Assembly (NCBI RefSeq): GCF_965227785.1
Contig: NZ_OZ245785.1
Coordinates: 1,550,001-1,614,000, forward strand
From: Gracilimonas sp965227785
GTDB taxonomy: Bacteria; Bacteroidota; Rhodothermia; Balneolales; Balneolaceae
Direction of reading: 5' to 3'
Length of the DNA: 64,000 nt
Positions within the stretch are counted from its first letter, which is position 1. The number at the start of each line of letters is the position of its first letter. The position numbers were made by a program, and so were the translations under genes. The notes under the pieces are model-generated. The model saw only the letters and a program-made list of their open reading frames with translations, made no database searches and was not told where the DNA came from. Below, in pieces: positions 24,979 through 33,938 of this stretch.

Positions 24979-25015
24979 TGTACGATATCGAACATCTGAT
25001 GTTGGAATGTGAACA
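24979..25015 (+). promoter_or_regulatory. 37-bp dyad enhancer site 1
   Basis: TGTAC, 8 bases, ACATCTGATGT (perfect palindrome), 8 bases, GAACA. The centre, 24997, is 73 bases upstream of the GG of the sigma-54-like element at 25070. Sites 2, 3 and 4 have the same geometry. Confidence 0.85.
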
Positions 25016-25067
25016 TTAATTCAGAAAGAATCATCCTTAATTCCCTTTTAGCATACATTCATTTAAT

Positions 25068-25085
25068 TTGGCACACATCTTGATT
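25068..25085 (+). promoter_or_regulatory. Sigma-54-like promoter, adaptor operon
   Basis: TTGGCACACATCTTGATT has GG at 25070-25071, then 10 bases, then GA where GC is usual, matching the TGGCAC-N5-TTG consensus. Predicted transcription start is near 25095, about 37 bases before the ATG. Confidence 0.82.
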
Positions 25086-25131
25086 ATATACTTCAAAAAT
25101 TAACTACGAAAAATCAGCAGGACATTTACGA

Positions 25132-26388
25132 ATGGGAATGGATCGAAAAATTGAAAAGAAAACCTGGACGCTAAAACGCTTCCTTATGATTGCGGGTATT
25201 CTCGCCTTTGCAAGCTTAAGCGTGTATGCATTCTGGTTTATGGATGTGCGATCTACACTGAATGTGGATAGAGAAAAATTAACCATCGCAACGGTGCAGG
25301 AAGATACTTTCCAGGAATTTATTCAGGTAACCGGTACCGTTCAACCCATTCAAACCATCTATCTTGATGCCATTGAAGGCGGGGTTGTGCAGGAAGTTTT
25401 TCTTGAATCCGGCACCATGGTTGAAGAAGGTGATACCATCCTGACCCTTACCAATTCGAGCTTGCAGCTTCAGGTGATGCAACAAACTTCGGGGCTTTAT
25501 GATCAAATTAATAATACCCGAAACTCCCGGTTGGCATTAGAACAGAATACACTGCAGCTTCAGGACCAGCTGGCCAGTGCGAAGTCTCAAATGGAAATTT
25601 TAAAATCACAGTATGACCGTCAGAAGAAGCTGGTTGAACGAGATTTAATTTCTGAACAAGAATTCCAGACCACAAAGGAGAACTACGAGTACCAGAAACG
25701 ACGTTACGAATTAACCTACGAATCCTATAAAAAGGATTCCATCCAAACGATTACGCAGCTGAGCCAGCTGAATAATTCCGAAGAAAGAATGTACCAAAAC
25801 CTGGAAGCCGTTCAGCAGATTCTGGACAACCTTTCGGTTACCGCTCCCATTTCAGGGCAACTGAGCACCATTGAATTAAACCAGGGGCAGTCTATTTCTT
25901 CCGGCGAGCGCATCGGTCAGGTTGATATCATGGATGGATATAAGGTCCGGGTAGCTATTGATGAGTATCACCTTTCCCGAATTACACAGGGACTACGTGG
26001 CTCTTTCCCATTCGACGGACAGTCGCATGAACTGATGATCACAAAAATTTACCCGGTTATTAATAACGGCCAGTTTGAAGTGGATATGGAATTTGTGAAT
26101 AAAGCGCCTGAAGGTCTCCGTCGGGGACAGACGGTAAGAATACGCCTCGAACTTGGGGAATCAGCCAGTGCGGTTCAGATACCAAGAGGTGGATTTTATC
26201 AAACTACCGGTGGTAACTGGGTTTTTGTTGTAAATGAAAGTGAAGGAAAGGCCTATCGCAGAGACATCAGGTTGGGCCGGCAGAACCCTGAATATTTTGA
26301 AGTACTGAGCGGAGTATCGCTTGGTGAAAAAGTAATCACCTCCAGCTATGACACTTTTGGGGATAATGAAGTTTTAGTGCTTGAGTAG
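25132..26388 (+). CDS. MacA/HlyD-like periplasmic adaptor of an efflux system
   Basis: This 418-residue membrane-fusion protein has one N-terminal membrane anchor (17-36), a biotinyl-lipoyl half-motif (about 55-100, VQEVFLESGTMVEEGDTILTL) and a long coiled-coil hairpin (about 110-215). The second lipoyl half (NLSVTAPISGQLSTIELNQGQSI) and a beta-barrel/MP domain follow. MacA-type adaptors join an inner-membrane MacB-like ABC transporter to an outer-membrane channel. It starts a sigma-54-type transcription unit that continues to the ATPase at 26972. No TolC-like gene is in the window. Confidence 0.9.
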   Translation: MGMDRKIEKKTWTLKRFLMIAGILAFASLSVYAFWFMDVRSTLNVDREKLTIATVQEDTFQEFIQVTGTVQPIQTIYLDAIEGGVVQEVFLESGTMVEEGDTILTLTNSSLQLQVMQQTSGLYDQINNTRNSRLALEQNTLQLQDQLASAKSQMEILKSQYDRQKKLVERDLISEQEFQTTKENYEYQKRRYELTYESYKKDSIQTITQLSQLNNSEERMYQNLEAVQQILDNLSVTAPISGQLSTIELNQGQSISSGERIGQVDIMDGYKVRVAIDEYHLSRITQGLRGSFPFDGQSHELMITKIYPVINNGQFEVDMEFVNKAPEGLRRGQTVRIRLELGESASAVQIPRGGFYQTTGGNWVFVVNESEGKAYRRDIRLGRQNPEYFEVLSGVSLGEKVITSSYDTFGDNEVLVLE

Positions 26389-26475
26389 CTGTCAGCTTTC
26401 AGGCTTCAGCTATCAGTACTAACTTTTTGGTGAAATGAAGTTTTTGTATTTGAGTAATGATGTTTTAGTGTTAAC

Positions 26476-26492
26476 GTTTTAACGTGTTTAGG
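26476..26492. repeat. Left arm of inverted repeat bracketing the second four-helix-bundle ORF
   Basis: GTTTTAACGTGTTTAGG (26476-26492) matches the reverse complement of 26945-26961 at 15 of 17 positions. The arms flank the S23-type ORF. The ACGTGTTTACG words recur ORF-less at 24.8, 43.9 and 51.5 kb. Confidence 0.65.
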
Positions 26493-26499
26493 ATACTAA

Positions 26500-26931
26500 A
26501 TGGCTAAGATTGAAAGATATGAGGACTTAAAATGCTGGCAGCAATCGCGTTTGTTGGTGAACCAAGTTTATGAATTGGTTTCAGAATCCTCTTTAAGAAA
26601 GGAATTTGCACTTATTGATCAACTTAAAAGAGCTTCTATATCTGTGATGACAAATATTGCGGAAGGATTTAATCGTTATCATAAAAAAGACTTTATTCGA
26701 TTTTTAGACTATTCTCAAAGTTCAGCTCAGGAAGTAAAGAGTCTGCTGTACATAGTTGTCGATCAAGGAATGATCGAAGCGACAAGAATTAAAGAAATTC
26801 AAAGTAATTGTGACCACTGCCAAGCTATGATACTCTCATTGATAAATCATATTAATGGTACACTGAGAAATTCAAATCAAACAAACGAACCTGAAATTCT
26901 GTATGTCTCAGATGAGTATTTAGGTCAATAG
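26500..26931 (+). CDS. Four-helix-bundle protein (S23 / 23S rRNA-IVP family), second copy
   Basis: The 143-residue protein shares the family blocks YEDLKCWQQSRLLVNQVYEL (about 7-26), IDQLKRASISVMTNIAEGF (about 42-60) and KKDFIRFLDYSQSSAQEVKSLLY (about 64-86) with the copy at 13518, but is clearly diverged from it. It separates the adaptor gene from its ATPase, although those two proteins work together, so it looks like an insertion. Its ORF is enclosed by inverted arms of a different word family from the one around the first copy. Function unknown. Confidence 0.82.
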   Translation: MAKIERYEDLKCWQQSRLLVNQVYELVSESSLRKEFALIDQLKRASISVMTNIAEGFNRYHKKDFIRFLDYSQSSAQEVKSLLYIVVDQGMIEATRIKEIQSNCDHCQAMILSLINHINGTLRNSNQTNEPEILYVSDEYLGQ

Positions 26932-26944
26932 TAAAACTTTAACA

Positions 26945-26961
26945 CGTAAACACGTTCAAAC
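26945..26961. repeat. Right arm of inverted repeat bracketing the second four-helix-bundle ORF
   Basis: CGTAAACACGTTCAAAC is the complement of the left arm at 26476-26492 (15 of 17). It lies in the 40-base gap before the ATPase gene. Confidence 0.65.
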
Positions 26962-26971
26962 CCTTACTACC

Positions 26972-27661
26972 ATGATTCAAACAAAAAACCTTAAGAAAGT
27001 ATATACCACTGAAGAAGTGGAAACGACTGCGTTGAGCAACGTGAACCTCGAGATCAAAGAGGGCGAATTTGTAGCTATAATGGGTCCTTCAGGTTGTGGA
27101 AAATCTACCCTGCTGAATATTATGGGACTACTGGATAACCCTTCTGACGGAGAATACCATTTTCTGGGACATGAAATTTCTACTCATTCAGAGCGAGAAA
27201 GAGCCCAGCTAAGAAAAGGAAATATTGGATTCATCTTCCAGAGTTTTAACCTGATTGATGAACTCACCGTTTTTGAAAACGTGGAACTGCCGCTCCTCTA
27301 TCTCGGAGTTGATTCAGCTGAACGCAAGGAGAAAGTAGAAACTGCGCTCGACCGGATGGGGATGATGCACCGTCGCAATCACTTTCCTCAGCAGCTCTCC
27401 GGTGGACAGCAGCAGCGTGTTGCCATTGCTCGTGCAGTGGTAGCCAATGCGAAACTAATTCTTGCTGATGAGCCTACCGGTAACCTGGACTCGGATCATG
27501 GCGATGAAGTGATGAAGCTGTTGGCCGAACTTAACGAAGCCGGAACCACTATCGTGATGGTAACTCACTCCCCTCATGATGCCGATTACGCTCGTCGTGT
27601 CATTCACTTGTTCGACGGACACGTAGTTACGGAGAATATGCAGGAAGGATTTCATGTGTAG
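26972..27661 (+). CDS. MacB/LolD-type ABC transporter ATPase
   Basis: The 229-residue ATPase has Walker A GPSGCGKST (38-46), Q-loop Gln90, signature LSGGQQQRVAIARA (142-155), Walker B LILADEPTGNLD (162-173) and a switch His in MVTHSPHDA. All catalytic elements are intact. In this class of exporter the ATPase pairs with separate FtsX-type permeases, and it may serve any of the eight in the cluster. It follows the adaptor and S23-type genes and precedes the first permease, which has its own sigma-54-like promoter. Confidence 0.95.
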   Translation: MIQTKNLKKVYTTEEVETTALSNVNLEIKEGEFVAIMGPSGCGKSTLLNIMGLLDNPSDGEYHFLGHEISTHSERERAQLRKGNIGFIFQSFNLIDELTVFENVELPLLYLGVDSAERKEKVETALDRMGMMHRRNHFPQQLSGGQQQRVAIARAVVANAKLILADEPTGNLDSDHGDEVMKLLAELNEAGTTIVMVTHSPHDADYARRVIHLFDGHVVTENMQEGFHV

Positions 27662-27680
27662 TAGTTTTCAGCCAACAGCT

Positions 27681-27723
27681 GTCAGCTTTCAGTTTAGCCT
27701 AACGGATTAAACTTAAAGCTGAC
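27681..27723. repeat. Intergenic hairpin, CAGCTTTCAG family
   Basis: GTCAGCTTTCAGTTT (27681-27695) and AAACTTAAAGCTGAC (27709-27723) pair at 14 of 15 positions. The hairpin lies between the ATPase stop and dyad site 2. Confidence 0.72.
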
Positions 27724-27735
27724 CACTCACTTCAC

Positions 27736-27772
27736 TGTCCATTATCGAACATCGGGTGTAAGGTATCGAACA
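27736..27772 (+). promoter_or_regulatory. 37-bp dyad enhancer site 2
   Basis: TGTCC, 8 bases, ACATCGGGTGT, 8 bases, GAACA. The centre, 27754, is 73 bases upstream of the promoter GG at 27827. The left flank ATTATCGA resembles GATATCGA of site 1. Confidence 0.85.
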
Positions 27773-27824
27773 GATTAGATCGGGGTACCGGGTACTGAAG
27801 GCTAAATACCGGCTTTTACACAAC

Positions 27825-27842
27825 TTGGTACGATTGTTGAGT
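27825..27842 (+). promoter_or_regulatory. Sigma-54-like promoter, first permease gene
   Basis: TTGGTACGATTGTTGAGT has GG-N10-GA spacing, with GG at 27827-27828. It gives a predicted start near 27852 and a leader of about 64 bases. Confidence 0.8.
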
Positions 27843-27915
27843 TACGTTCTATGAGTATGCGCACATCAAAAACAAATATCACGGTGTGGTTTACTCTTGC
27901 TCTTTAATAAAATAG

Positions 27916-30381
27916 ATGACGATGCTTAAGAACTATATCAAAATTGCTCTTCGAAATCTTCGCAAAAACAAAATTGATTCTGCAATAAGCATTGGGGGAC
28001 TGACCGTAGGGTTGGCATGCTGTATTCTACTCGTGTTTTATGTCCGGTTTGAATGGTCGCACGATAATTTCCACCAAAATGGTGATCGGCTGTTCAGAAT
28101 TACTGAACAAACGACCAGCCCTAATTCCGGGGAAGTACATAAAAACTTAAGTATGCCCTATCCTCTTGGAGCAGCTTTGGATTCTACTTTCCCTGAAATT
28201 GATAAAGTGATAAAGGTTAGCCCAGGAGCAGTTCACATCAATGAGGAAAATAAATTCCGGCAAGTTGAAGTTCTCTTCTCCGAACCCGGTTTTTTTGAAG
28301 CTTTTACCTTTCCTATCGCATACGGAAATAAAGTTAACCCCTTACAAGGACCCGACAAGGTTGTATTAACTAAAGAAGCAGCCCATCATTATTTCGGCAA
28401 AGAAGATGTTGTTGGAAAAACACTAACCTTTAAATTTAATGAAGACGAATATGATTTAGTTGTTTCAGCCGTAGCAGAGAACCCACCAGGCAATTCAAGC
28501 CTGCAATTTACTCTGCTGCTACCGTTCGAAAATTATTTTAGAAAAGAGCCTTCCGAACAAAGAAAAAGCCTTCGAAACAATTGGTACATCGGTTTTGGAG
28601 AGACATGGGTTTTGTTAGATAGTAAAAGTTCTGCTGAAAAACTTGAAGCAAAATTCTCCGGCTTTCTTCAGTCACAGTTTGGTAACTATGCAGATAAACT
28701 GAAGATGAAAATGGGACTTCAACCACTTGAAGGAGCTTATTTCGATCAGGAATATCAGTCTTACATTACCGGAAATACCAATTTACTCTACTCGTCTATT
28801 TTAGGCGGAATTGCACTGGTCATTCTCATAATAGCAGGAATGAATTTCATGAGCTTAACACTCAGCCGAGCTTCTCAACGAAGTCATGAGATCGGGATTC
28901 GAAAAGCTGCAGGTGCACATAAAAGACAAGTAAGTCTTCAGTTAATTGGAGAAGTATTTGTTACCTGCTCCATCGCAACCCTTTTAGCACTCATGTTAGC
29001 CGAACTCGCCTCCCCTTTCTTCCAAACCCTAACAGGCAAAGCTTTTGAAGTTTCTATTATCAGTGATCCGGTTTTGTGGCTCAGCTTACTGAGCATAGTC
29101 TTGTTAATCACATTTATTACAGGCGGTTATCCCGCTTTCAGCATGTCACGAAAGAACACGGTGCTTATGTTTTCATCCAAACGAAGCACCGAACGAATTC
29201 CCTTATTTGTTAAAGGATTAATAACTGCACAGTTTACCCTTTCTATCGCCTTCCTGATTGCTACATTTACCATGAACAGCCAGCTGAGTTTTCTGCTTAA
29301 TAAAGATCTGGGATTTGACGCTTCTAATGTAATTACTGTAGAATTCAGAAATCAAGCTGAAGCAGCAAAACAAGCAGAACTATTTACCAGCGAAGCCCTT
29401 CGACTTTCGGGTGTTGAGCAAGTTGCCAAGATTGGAGGCGCCTATCGTAGCGACCCACGTATGGTACAATCAAAATTAGGGTTTGGAATGGGAACCCTTG
29501 GATCAAGCACTACCCTCGAAGGCTTTGATAATAGAATAACTTCTGAAATCATAGATGAACATTACCTTGAGGTTATGGACATGAGACTTCTGGAGGGCCG
29601 AAATTTCTCTCTGAGTAGGCCTTCTGACATTGAGAATGGTATTATCATAAACGAAAAATTTGCGGAGATCATGGGGTGGGAAAACCCGGTTGGAAAGGTC
29701 ATACAAGAATCAGCCGAAAGATGGTCTCCTCCCTTTGATGGAAAAGAAGTTATAGGTGTTGTTGAAAACTTTCACTTTCGCCCCTTGCATGAGCAACTGC
29801 ATCCCATTGCTCTTCAGCATTTAGAAGGAACTAGTTTTGATATACCCGGAACGGTGCTCGTTAAAGTACGCCCCGGCATGCTAAGCGAAACTGTTGATCA
29901 ACTGTCGACTCTCTGGAAGGAAGTATTACCTTCTTCTACTTTTAATTTTAGTTTTTTAGATGAACTGGTGGAAATGCAATACATGGAAGAACAACGCTGG
30001 CAAGATATTATCCGGTTTTCATCTTTCATTGCTATAGCACTTGCTTGTTTTGGCCTGTTTGGACTTGCAACGTTATCAGCCCAAAAACGCACCAAAGAAA
30101 TCGGCATCCGAAAAGTCCTGGGAGCTACCGTTTCAAACATCGTAGCGTTGCTCTCCAAAGATTTTATCCAGCTCGTGCTCATAGGATTTGTCACAGCCAT
30201 TCCCATTGCCTGGTATGCTATGAACCAGTGGCTGGCTGATTTCGCGTATCGAATTGAAATTGGTCCCGGCATTTTTGCATTGGCCGGAGGTGCTGCTTTA
30301 ATCATTGCCTTGCTGACGGTAAGCTGGCAATCTATCAAAGCCGCTGTGGCCAACCCCGTGGATAGTTTGAGAAGTGAGTAA
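27916..30381 (+). CDS. MacB/FtsX-type ABC permease 1
   Basis: The 821-residue protein has an N-terminal membrane helix (about 22-44), a MacB periplasmic core domain (about 50-285) and an FtsX core with three helices and the motif IGIRKAAGA (about 325). After a further helix (about 425-447) comes a second periplasmic domain, and a second FtsX core has IGIRKVLGA (about 729). It ends NPVDSLRSE. It has its own dyad site and sigma-54-like promoter although it follows the ATPase gene by only 254 bases. Duplicated-core permeases of this kind are thought to move lipids, lipoproteins or amphiphilic toxins mechanically; the cargo here is unknown. Confidence 0.93.
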   Translation: MTMLKNYIKIALRNLRKNKIDSAISIGGLTVGLACCILLVFYVRFEWSHDNFHQNGDRLFRITEQTTSPNSGEVHKNLSMPYPLGAALDSTFPEIDKVIKVSPGAVHINEENKFRQVEVLFSEPGFFEAFTFPIAYGNKVNPLQGPDKVVLTKEAAHHYFGKEDVVGKTLTFKFNEDEYDLVVSAVAENPPGNSSLQFTLLLPFENYFRKEPSEQRKSLRNNWYIGFGETWVLLDSKSSAEKLEAKFSGFLQSQFGNYADKLKMKMGLQPLEGAYFDQEYQSYITGNTNLLYSSILGGIALVILIIAGMNFMSLTLSRASQRSHEIGIRKAAGAHKRQVSLQLIGEVFVTCSIATLLALMLAELASPFFQTLTGKAFEVSIISDPVLWLSLLSIVLLITFITGGYPAFSMSRKNTVLMFSSKRSTERIPLFVKGLITAQFTLSIAFLIATFTMNSQLSFLLNKDLGFDASNVITVEFRNQAEAAKQAELFTSEALRLSGVEQVAKIGGAYRSDPRMVQSKLGFGMGTLGSSTTLEGFDNRITSEIIDEHYLEVMDMRLLEGRNFSLSRPSDIENGIIINEKFAEIMGWENPVGKVIQESAERWSPPFDGKEVIGVVENFHFRPLHEQLHPIALQHLEGTSFDIPGTVLVKVRPGMLSETVDQLSTLWKEVLPSSTFNFSFLDELVEMQYMEEQRWQDIIRFSSFIAIALACFGLFGLATLSAQKRTKEIGIRKVLGATVSNIVALLSKDFIQLVLIGFVTAIPIAWYAMNQWLADFAYRIEIGPGIFALAGGAALIIALLTVSWQSIKAAVANPVDSLRSE

Positions 30382-30403
30382 CAGGTTAAAGGTGCAAGGT
30401 GTT

Positions 30404-30440
30404 AGGTTTTAGTGTGCTCATCTGGGAACCACTAAAACCT
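30404..30440. repeat. Intergenic hairpin, AGGTTTTAGTG word
   Basis: Perfect 11-bp arms lie at 30404-30414 and 30430-30440, 20 bases after the permease 1 stop. The right arm is followed by CTTGCCCC, not a T-run. Confidence 0.65.
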
Positions 30441-30517
30441 TGCCCCTCCATCCGTTTCCTTCTTCCGCAATTGTTACTACCTTCGGTCTGCCCTTAAAAG
30501 AGTTCCTCATTTCCTTT

Positions 30518-32065
30518 ATGCCGAAGAAAATCTCGCCTATTCTCTCTTTATGTCTGATTCTGCTGCTTTCGGGTTGTCAGCATCTCAAAATCCCCACCAA
30601 AAAACCGACTGATTCTCATCCTGAAATTCAGCGGGAATTCCGGGCGGCCTGGGTGGCAACGGTAGCAAATATTAACTGGCCTTCTGAGCCGGGTATCCCC
30701 GTGGATCAGCAGAAAAAAGAGGCCATAGCCTTGCTCGACCTTTTAAAGGCCACAAATTTTAATGCGGTCATTTTCCAAGTTCGTCCGCAGGCGGATGCCT
30801 TATATGAAAGCGAGCTGGAACCCTGGTCGTATTACCTGACCGGCGAACAAGGAGTAGCACCTAGCCCCTATTATGATCCGCTTAGTTTTTGGATAGAAGA
30901 AGCCCATAAAAGAGGACTGGAGCTTCACGTTTGGCTTAACCCTTACCGGGCCCATCATGTGAGAGGCGGACCGATTTCAGAACACTCAGTGGTAAACACA
31001 AAAGAAGAACTGGTGGTGGGGTTAAAAAGCGGATACTGGTGGTTCGACCCCAGCTTGCAGGAAACACAGGATCATGCCCATGCAGTGGTTATGGATATCG
31101 TGAAGCGATACGACATCGACGGTGTTCACTTTGATGATTATTTCTACCCCTATCCCTCCTATAATTTTGGAGAAGATTTTCCGGATGATGAAAGCTGGGA
31201 GGCTTATGTAAGTTCCGGCGGAAAGCTCTCCCGCAGCGACTGGAGAAGAAAAGCCGTGGACACTTTCATTCAGCGGGTGTACCGATCTATAAAAAACGAA
31301 AAGCCCTACGTGAAATTTGGGCTAAGTCCGTTTGGTGTGTGGCGGCCGGGCAGCCCGACTTCCATTCAGGGAATGGATCAATATGAAGTACTTTACGCCG
31401 ATGCCAAAAAATGGCTGAGAAAAGGCTGGGTTGATTACTTCTCCCCTCAGCTGTACTGGTCTGTAAATCAAATTCCCCAAAGCTTTCCGGTTCTTTTAGG
31501 ATGGTGGGAAGAGCAGAATTTCACGAACCGGCATATCTGGCCCGGAATGAGTATCTCACGCTACCGGGGAGAAAAACAAGCGGACGAGGTGATTAATCAA
31601 ATTATGATAACCCGCGGTATGCTTGCTGAAGCACCGGGAACCATCCATTGGAGTATGACCGGCTTGGTGGAAAACAACACACTCCGGAAAGCCCTGCTTG
31701 ACGGCCCCTACAAACAGCAAGCGCTGACCCCTTCTATGAACTGGATCGGCCATCGTCCGCTACAAGCACCCGACATTACTTTTACTACAGAGAAAGGGCA
31801 ACTTTTTTTCACCTTGGAGGAAGAGCTGAACCGGGTCTCAAAATGGATCGTCTACGCCCGATATGATAACTCATGGGAAACCACCATCATCCCCAGAACC
31901 CGGCAGCATGCTGCAATCCCTTATTATAAGATCAACAATGCCTCACCGAACTCTCCTATTCAGAAAGGCCAAGTATCGCTGCTGAAGGAACTTCACATTA
32001 CCTATATCGACCGACTCGGTTTTGAGAGTTCAGCCTTCATTGAAAACTTTGAGCATATTGATTAA
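30518..32065 (+). CDS. GHL10-type family 10 glycosyl-hydrolase-like lipoprotein
   Basis: Starting at the ATG at 30518, the 515-residue protein begins with a lipoprotein signal (LILLLSGC, lipid Cys at about residue 20). An upstream TTG-initiated extension would run through a hairpin and is unlikely. The GHL10 (YngK-like) domain starts EFRAAWVATVANINWPS, with the conserved FNAVIFQVRPQADALY, ELHVWLNPYRAH, DGVHFDDYFYPYP and FSPQLYWSV segments in order. Relatives act on cell-envelope or other glycans, and the Asp pair in HFDDYF is a likely catalytic site. It lies between two permeases of the cluster; its link to transport is not known. Confidence 0.9.
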   Translation: MPKKISPILSLCLILLLSGCQHLKIPTKKPTDSHPEIQREFRAAWVATVANINWPSEPGIPVDQQKKEAIALLDLLKATNFNAVIFQVRPQADALYESELEPWSYYLTGEQGVAPSPYYDPLSFWIEEAHKRGLELHVWLNPYRAHHVRGGPISEHSVVNTKEELVVGLKSGYWWFDPSLQETQDHAHAVVMDIVKRYDIDGVHFDDYFYPYPSYNFGEDFPDDESWEAYVSSGGKLSRSDWRRKAVDTFIQRVYRSIKNEKPYVKFGLSPFGVWRPGSPTSIQGMDQYEVLYADAKKWLRKGWVDYFSPQLYWSVNQIPQSFPVLLGWWEEQNFTNRHIWPGMSISRYRGEKQADEVINQIMITRGMLAEAPGTIHWSMTGLVENNTLRKALLDGPYKQQALTPSMNWIGHRPLQAPDITFTTEKGQLFFTLEEELNRVSKWIVYARYDNSWETTIIPRTRQHAAIPYYKINNASPNSPIQKGQVSLLKELHITYIDRLGFESSAFIENFEHID

Positions 32066-32077
32066 CCGAAAGTTCTT

Positions 32078-33649
32078 TTACTTCGAAAATGTTTTAGGTT
32101 TTTTTCGATGCTGGGTTGCTCTCTCAAAGGCATATGCAAAACTCAGTATTTTATGATCTTCAAAAATACGACCTAAAAACTGTATCCCTGCCGGCAGGTT
32201 TTCAGGCAGAAACCCCATAGGGACTGTCACTGCCGGTTGCCCCGTATGCGGAGCTATGATATGGTTATTATCTCCTGTGATGGCATATATAGTACCTGCT
32301 TTGATCGGTGAACGATTCCAGGATGGGTAGATTAATGCATCTACCCGCTTAAGGTTCATAGCTTGTTGAATGGCATTCCTGAATTCAATCCTTTTATTAT
32401 CTGAAAAAGGCCCGCCGCAAACTGTCTCCCCTTGTACCCTCATGTATTTTTGATAATTAATCAAGTCATTCTCAATGTATTTCGAGTATTTACCAGAGGC
32501 TATAACCTCCTGTAAACTATTAACCGGAGCTTCATCACCCAAACTGCTCAAAAACTCATTCAAATCGTCCTGGAATACCGCACACCATTGATTGTGACGG
32601 AGTGAATCGAAGCCGGGCACTTCGAAAGATTCAACAATAATAGCTCCCTGTTTCTCTAATTCATAAATAGCTTGCTGAAATAATGTATCTATCTCCGGGC
32701 TGGCATAATTGCTGAGCTTCCTAAAAACACCAATTCGAATACCTTTTAAAGCATCTTTTTGTAAAAACTCAGTATAGCTGCCCGGCAACTTCTCTCTTCC
32801 ATATTCAGTTAGTGGGTCTTCCGGGTCGTATCCATTTATTACCTCAAGTACCCGGGCTGCATCTTCTGCTGTTCGGGTCATAGGGCCGGGTACGTCATTT
32901 CTTAAATTGAGTGGAATAATTCCCTTTCTGCTTGTCAATCCCATCGAAGGTCGAACTCCAACAATGGCATTATGGGAGGCCGGGCCCCGGATGGATCCAC
33001 CTGTATCTGTTCCGATTCCAATAATTCCAAAATTAGCTGCTATAGCTGCTGCAGTTCCCCCGCTCGAACCGGCTGTGGTATATGCAAGGTTATACGGATT
33101 CAGGGTTTCACCTGCTACCGAACTAATTGTAACATTGGCGTTAATACCCCATTCCGCCATGTTGGACTTTGCCAGAATAATAGCACCGGCATCCTTCAAT
33201 TTCTTGATTATAAAAGCATCCTCTTTAGGCATAAAGCCCTTCAAAGCAAGCGACCCGGCTGTAGTTTGAAGTCCGACCGTACTAATATTCTCCTTCACAA
33301 TAACAGGAATACCATGTAACGATCGGAGTTGCCCGGTTTTTCTGAACTCTTCATCCAAACTACGAGCCTCCTGAAGAGCCATTTTGTTAACTGAGGTGAT
33401 TGCATTCAGTCCGGACGGCTGATCGTATTTTTGTATGCGTTCCAGGTATATTTCAACTAACCTTTCGGCCGTAAGAGTATTTTCTGTATAAGCCTGATGA
33501 ACTTTTTTAATCGAAGTTTCAACAACGTCGAATTCCTTAGGGACTGATGACGAATTTTTAGCATCCTCCTGTTTTAAGAAAAGGGGCTGACAGCATAATG
33601 AAACTACCGTAACTAAAGTTATAGCCCAAAAAAATAATGACGTTTTCAA
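32078..33649 (-). CDS. Exported amidase (amidase-signature family)
   Basis: The 523-residue enzyme has an N-terminal export signal with a possible lipobox (VSLCCQP). The amidase-signature core carries catalytic Lys in PVIVKENI, the cis-Ser and nucleophile Ser in TTAGSSGGTAAAIAA and GTDTGGSIRGPAS, and later DALIYPSWNRSP. All three Ser-cisSer-Lys residues appear present. Unlike the cytoplasmic GatA subunit it is exported, so it probably acts on amides in the periplasm or outside the cell. It is convergent with the GHL10 gene and divergent from permease 2. Confidence 0.92.
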   Translation of the reverse strand: MKTSLFFWAITLVTVVSLCCQPLFLKQEDAKNSSSVPKEFDVVETSIKKVHQAYTENTLTAERLVEIYLERIQKYDQPSGLNAITSVNKMALQEARSLDEEFRKTGQLRSLHGIPVIVKENISTVGLQTTAGSLALKGFMPKEDAFIIKKLKDAGAIILAKSNMAEWGINANVTISSVAGETLNPYNLAYTTAGSSGGTAAAIAANFGIIGIGTDTGGSIRGPASHNAIVGVRPSMGLTSRKGIIPLNLRNDVPGPMTRTAEDAARVLEVINGYDPEDPLTEYGREKLPGSYTEFLQKDALKGIRIGVFRKLSNYASPEIDTLFQQAIYELEKQGAIIVESFEVPGFDSLRHNQWCAVFQDDLNEFLSSLGDEAPVNSLQEVIASGKYSKYIENDLINYQKYMRVQGETVCGGPFSDNKRIEFRNAIQQAMNLKRVDALIYPSWNRSPIKAGTIYAITGDNNHIIAPHTGQPAVTVPMGFLPENLPAGIQFLGRIFEDHKILSFAYAFERATQHRKKPKTFSK

Positions 33650-33938
33650 AGTTATCTACGGATTGAGTTATGAAATAGAAATTACTCAAGAATTGAATTT
33701 CTACATTCAAATAATTTCTTCGGGTATATAATTTTACAATTCAAAAATCTACTACACCAAACACAAAAATCTCCAGTCCTCTGATCAAGTTTTTCAGACC
33801 CCTTCACTCACATTTTAACCTTAAGTGAATAAGAATTTCCCTGAATGAGCATAATTACTTGAAGAAAATCTCTTTCCGTATGTAACGACCTCCGATTTTT
33901 ATCGTGTAACACCCGTAACTAATAAATCGGGCCTGTCT

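Larger units (their letters stand above)
24807..25131. other. Divergent intergenic region between the sigma-54 activator and the adaptor operon
   Basis: This 325-base stretch has no gene. It holds, in order, the hairpin at 24832-24903, the 37-bp dyad site at 24979-25015, the sigma-54-like element at 25068-25085 and a short leader to the adaptor ATG. No separate promoter for the regulator-kinase operon was recognised. Confidence 0.7.

Noticed and set aside
29898..30353. Minus-strand ORFs opposite the C-terminal FtsX cores of the permeases (also near 43562, 48514 and 61672)
   Set aside because: Similar antisense frames recur at the same place in paralogues because the coding strand is conserved; no independent coding evidence.
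30440..30517. TTG-initiated N-terminal extension of the GHL10 lipoprotein
   Set aside because: The extension starts in the arm of a hairpin and would place 26 residues before a clear lipoprotein signal peptide.
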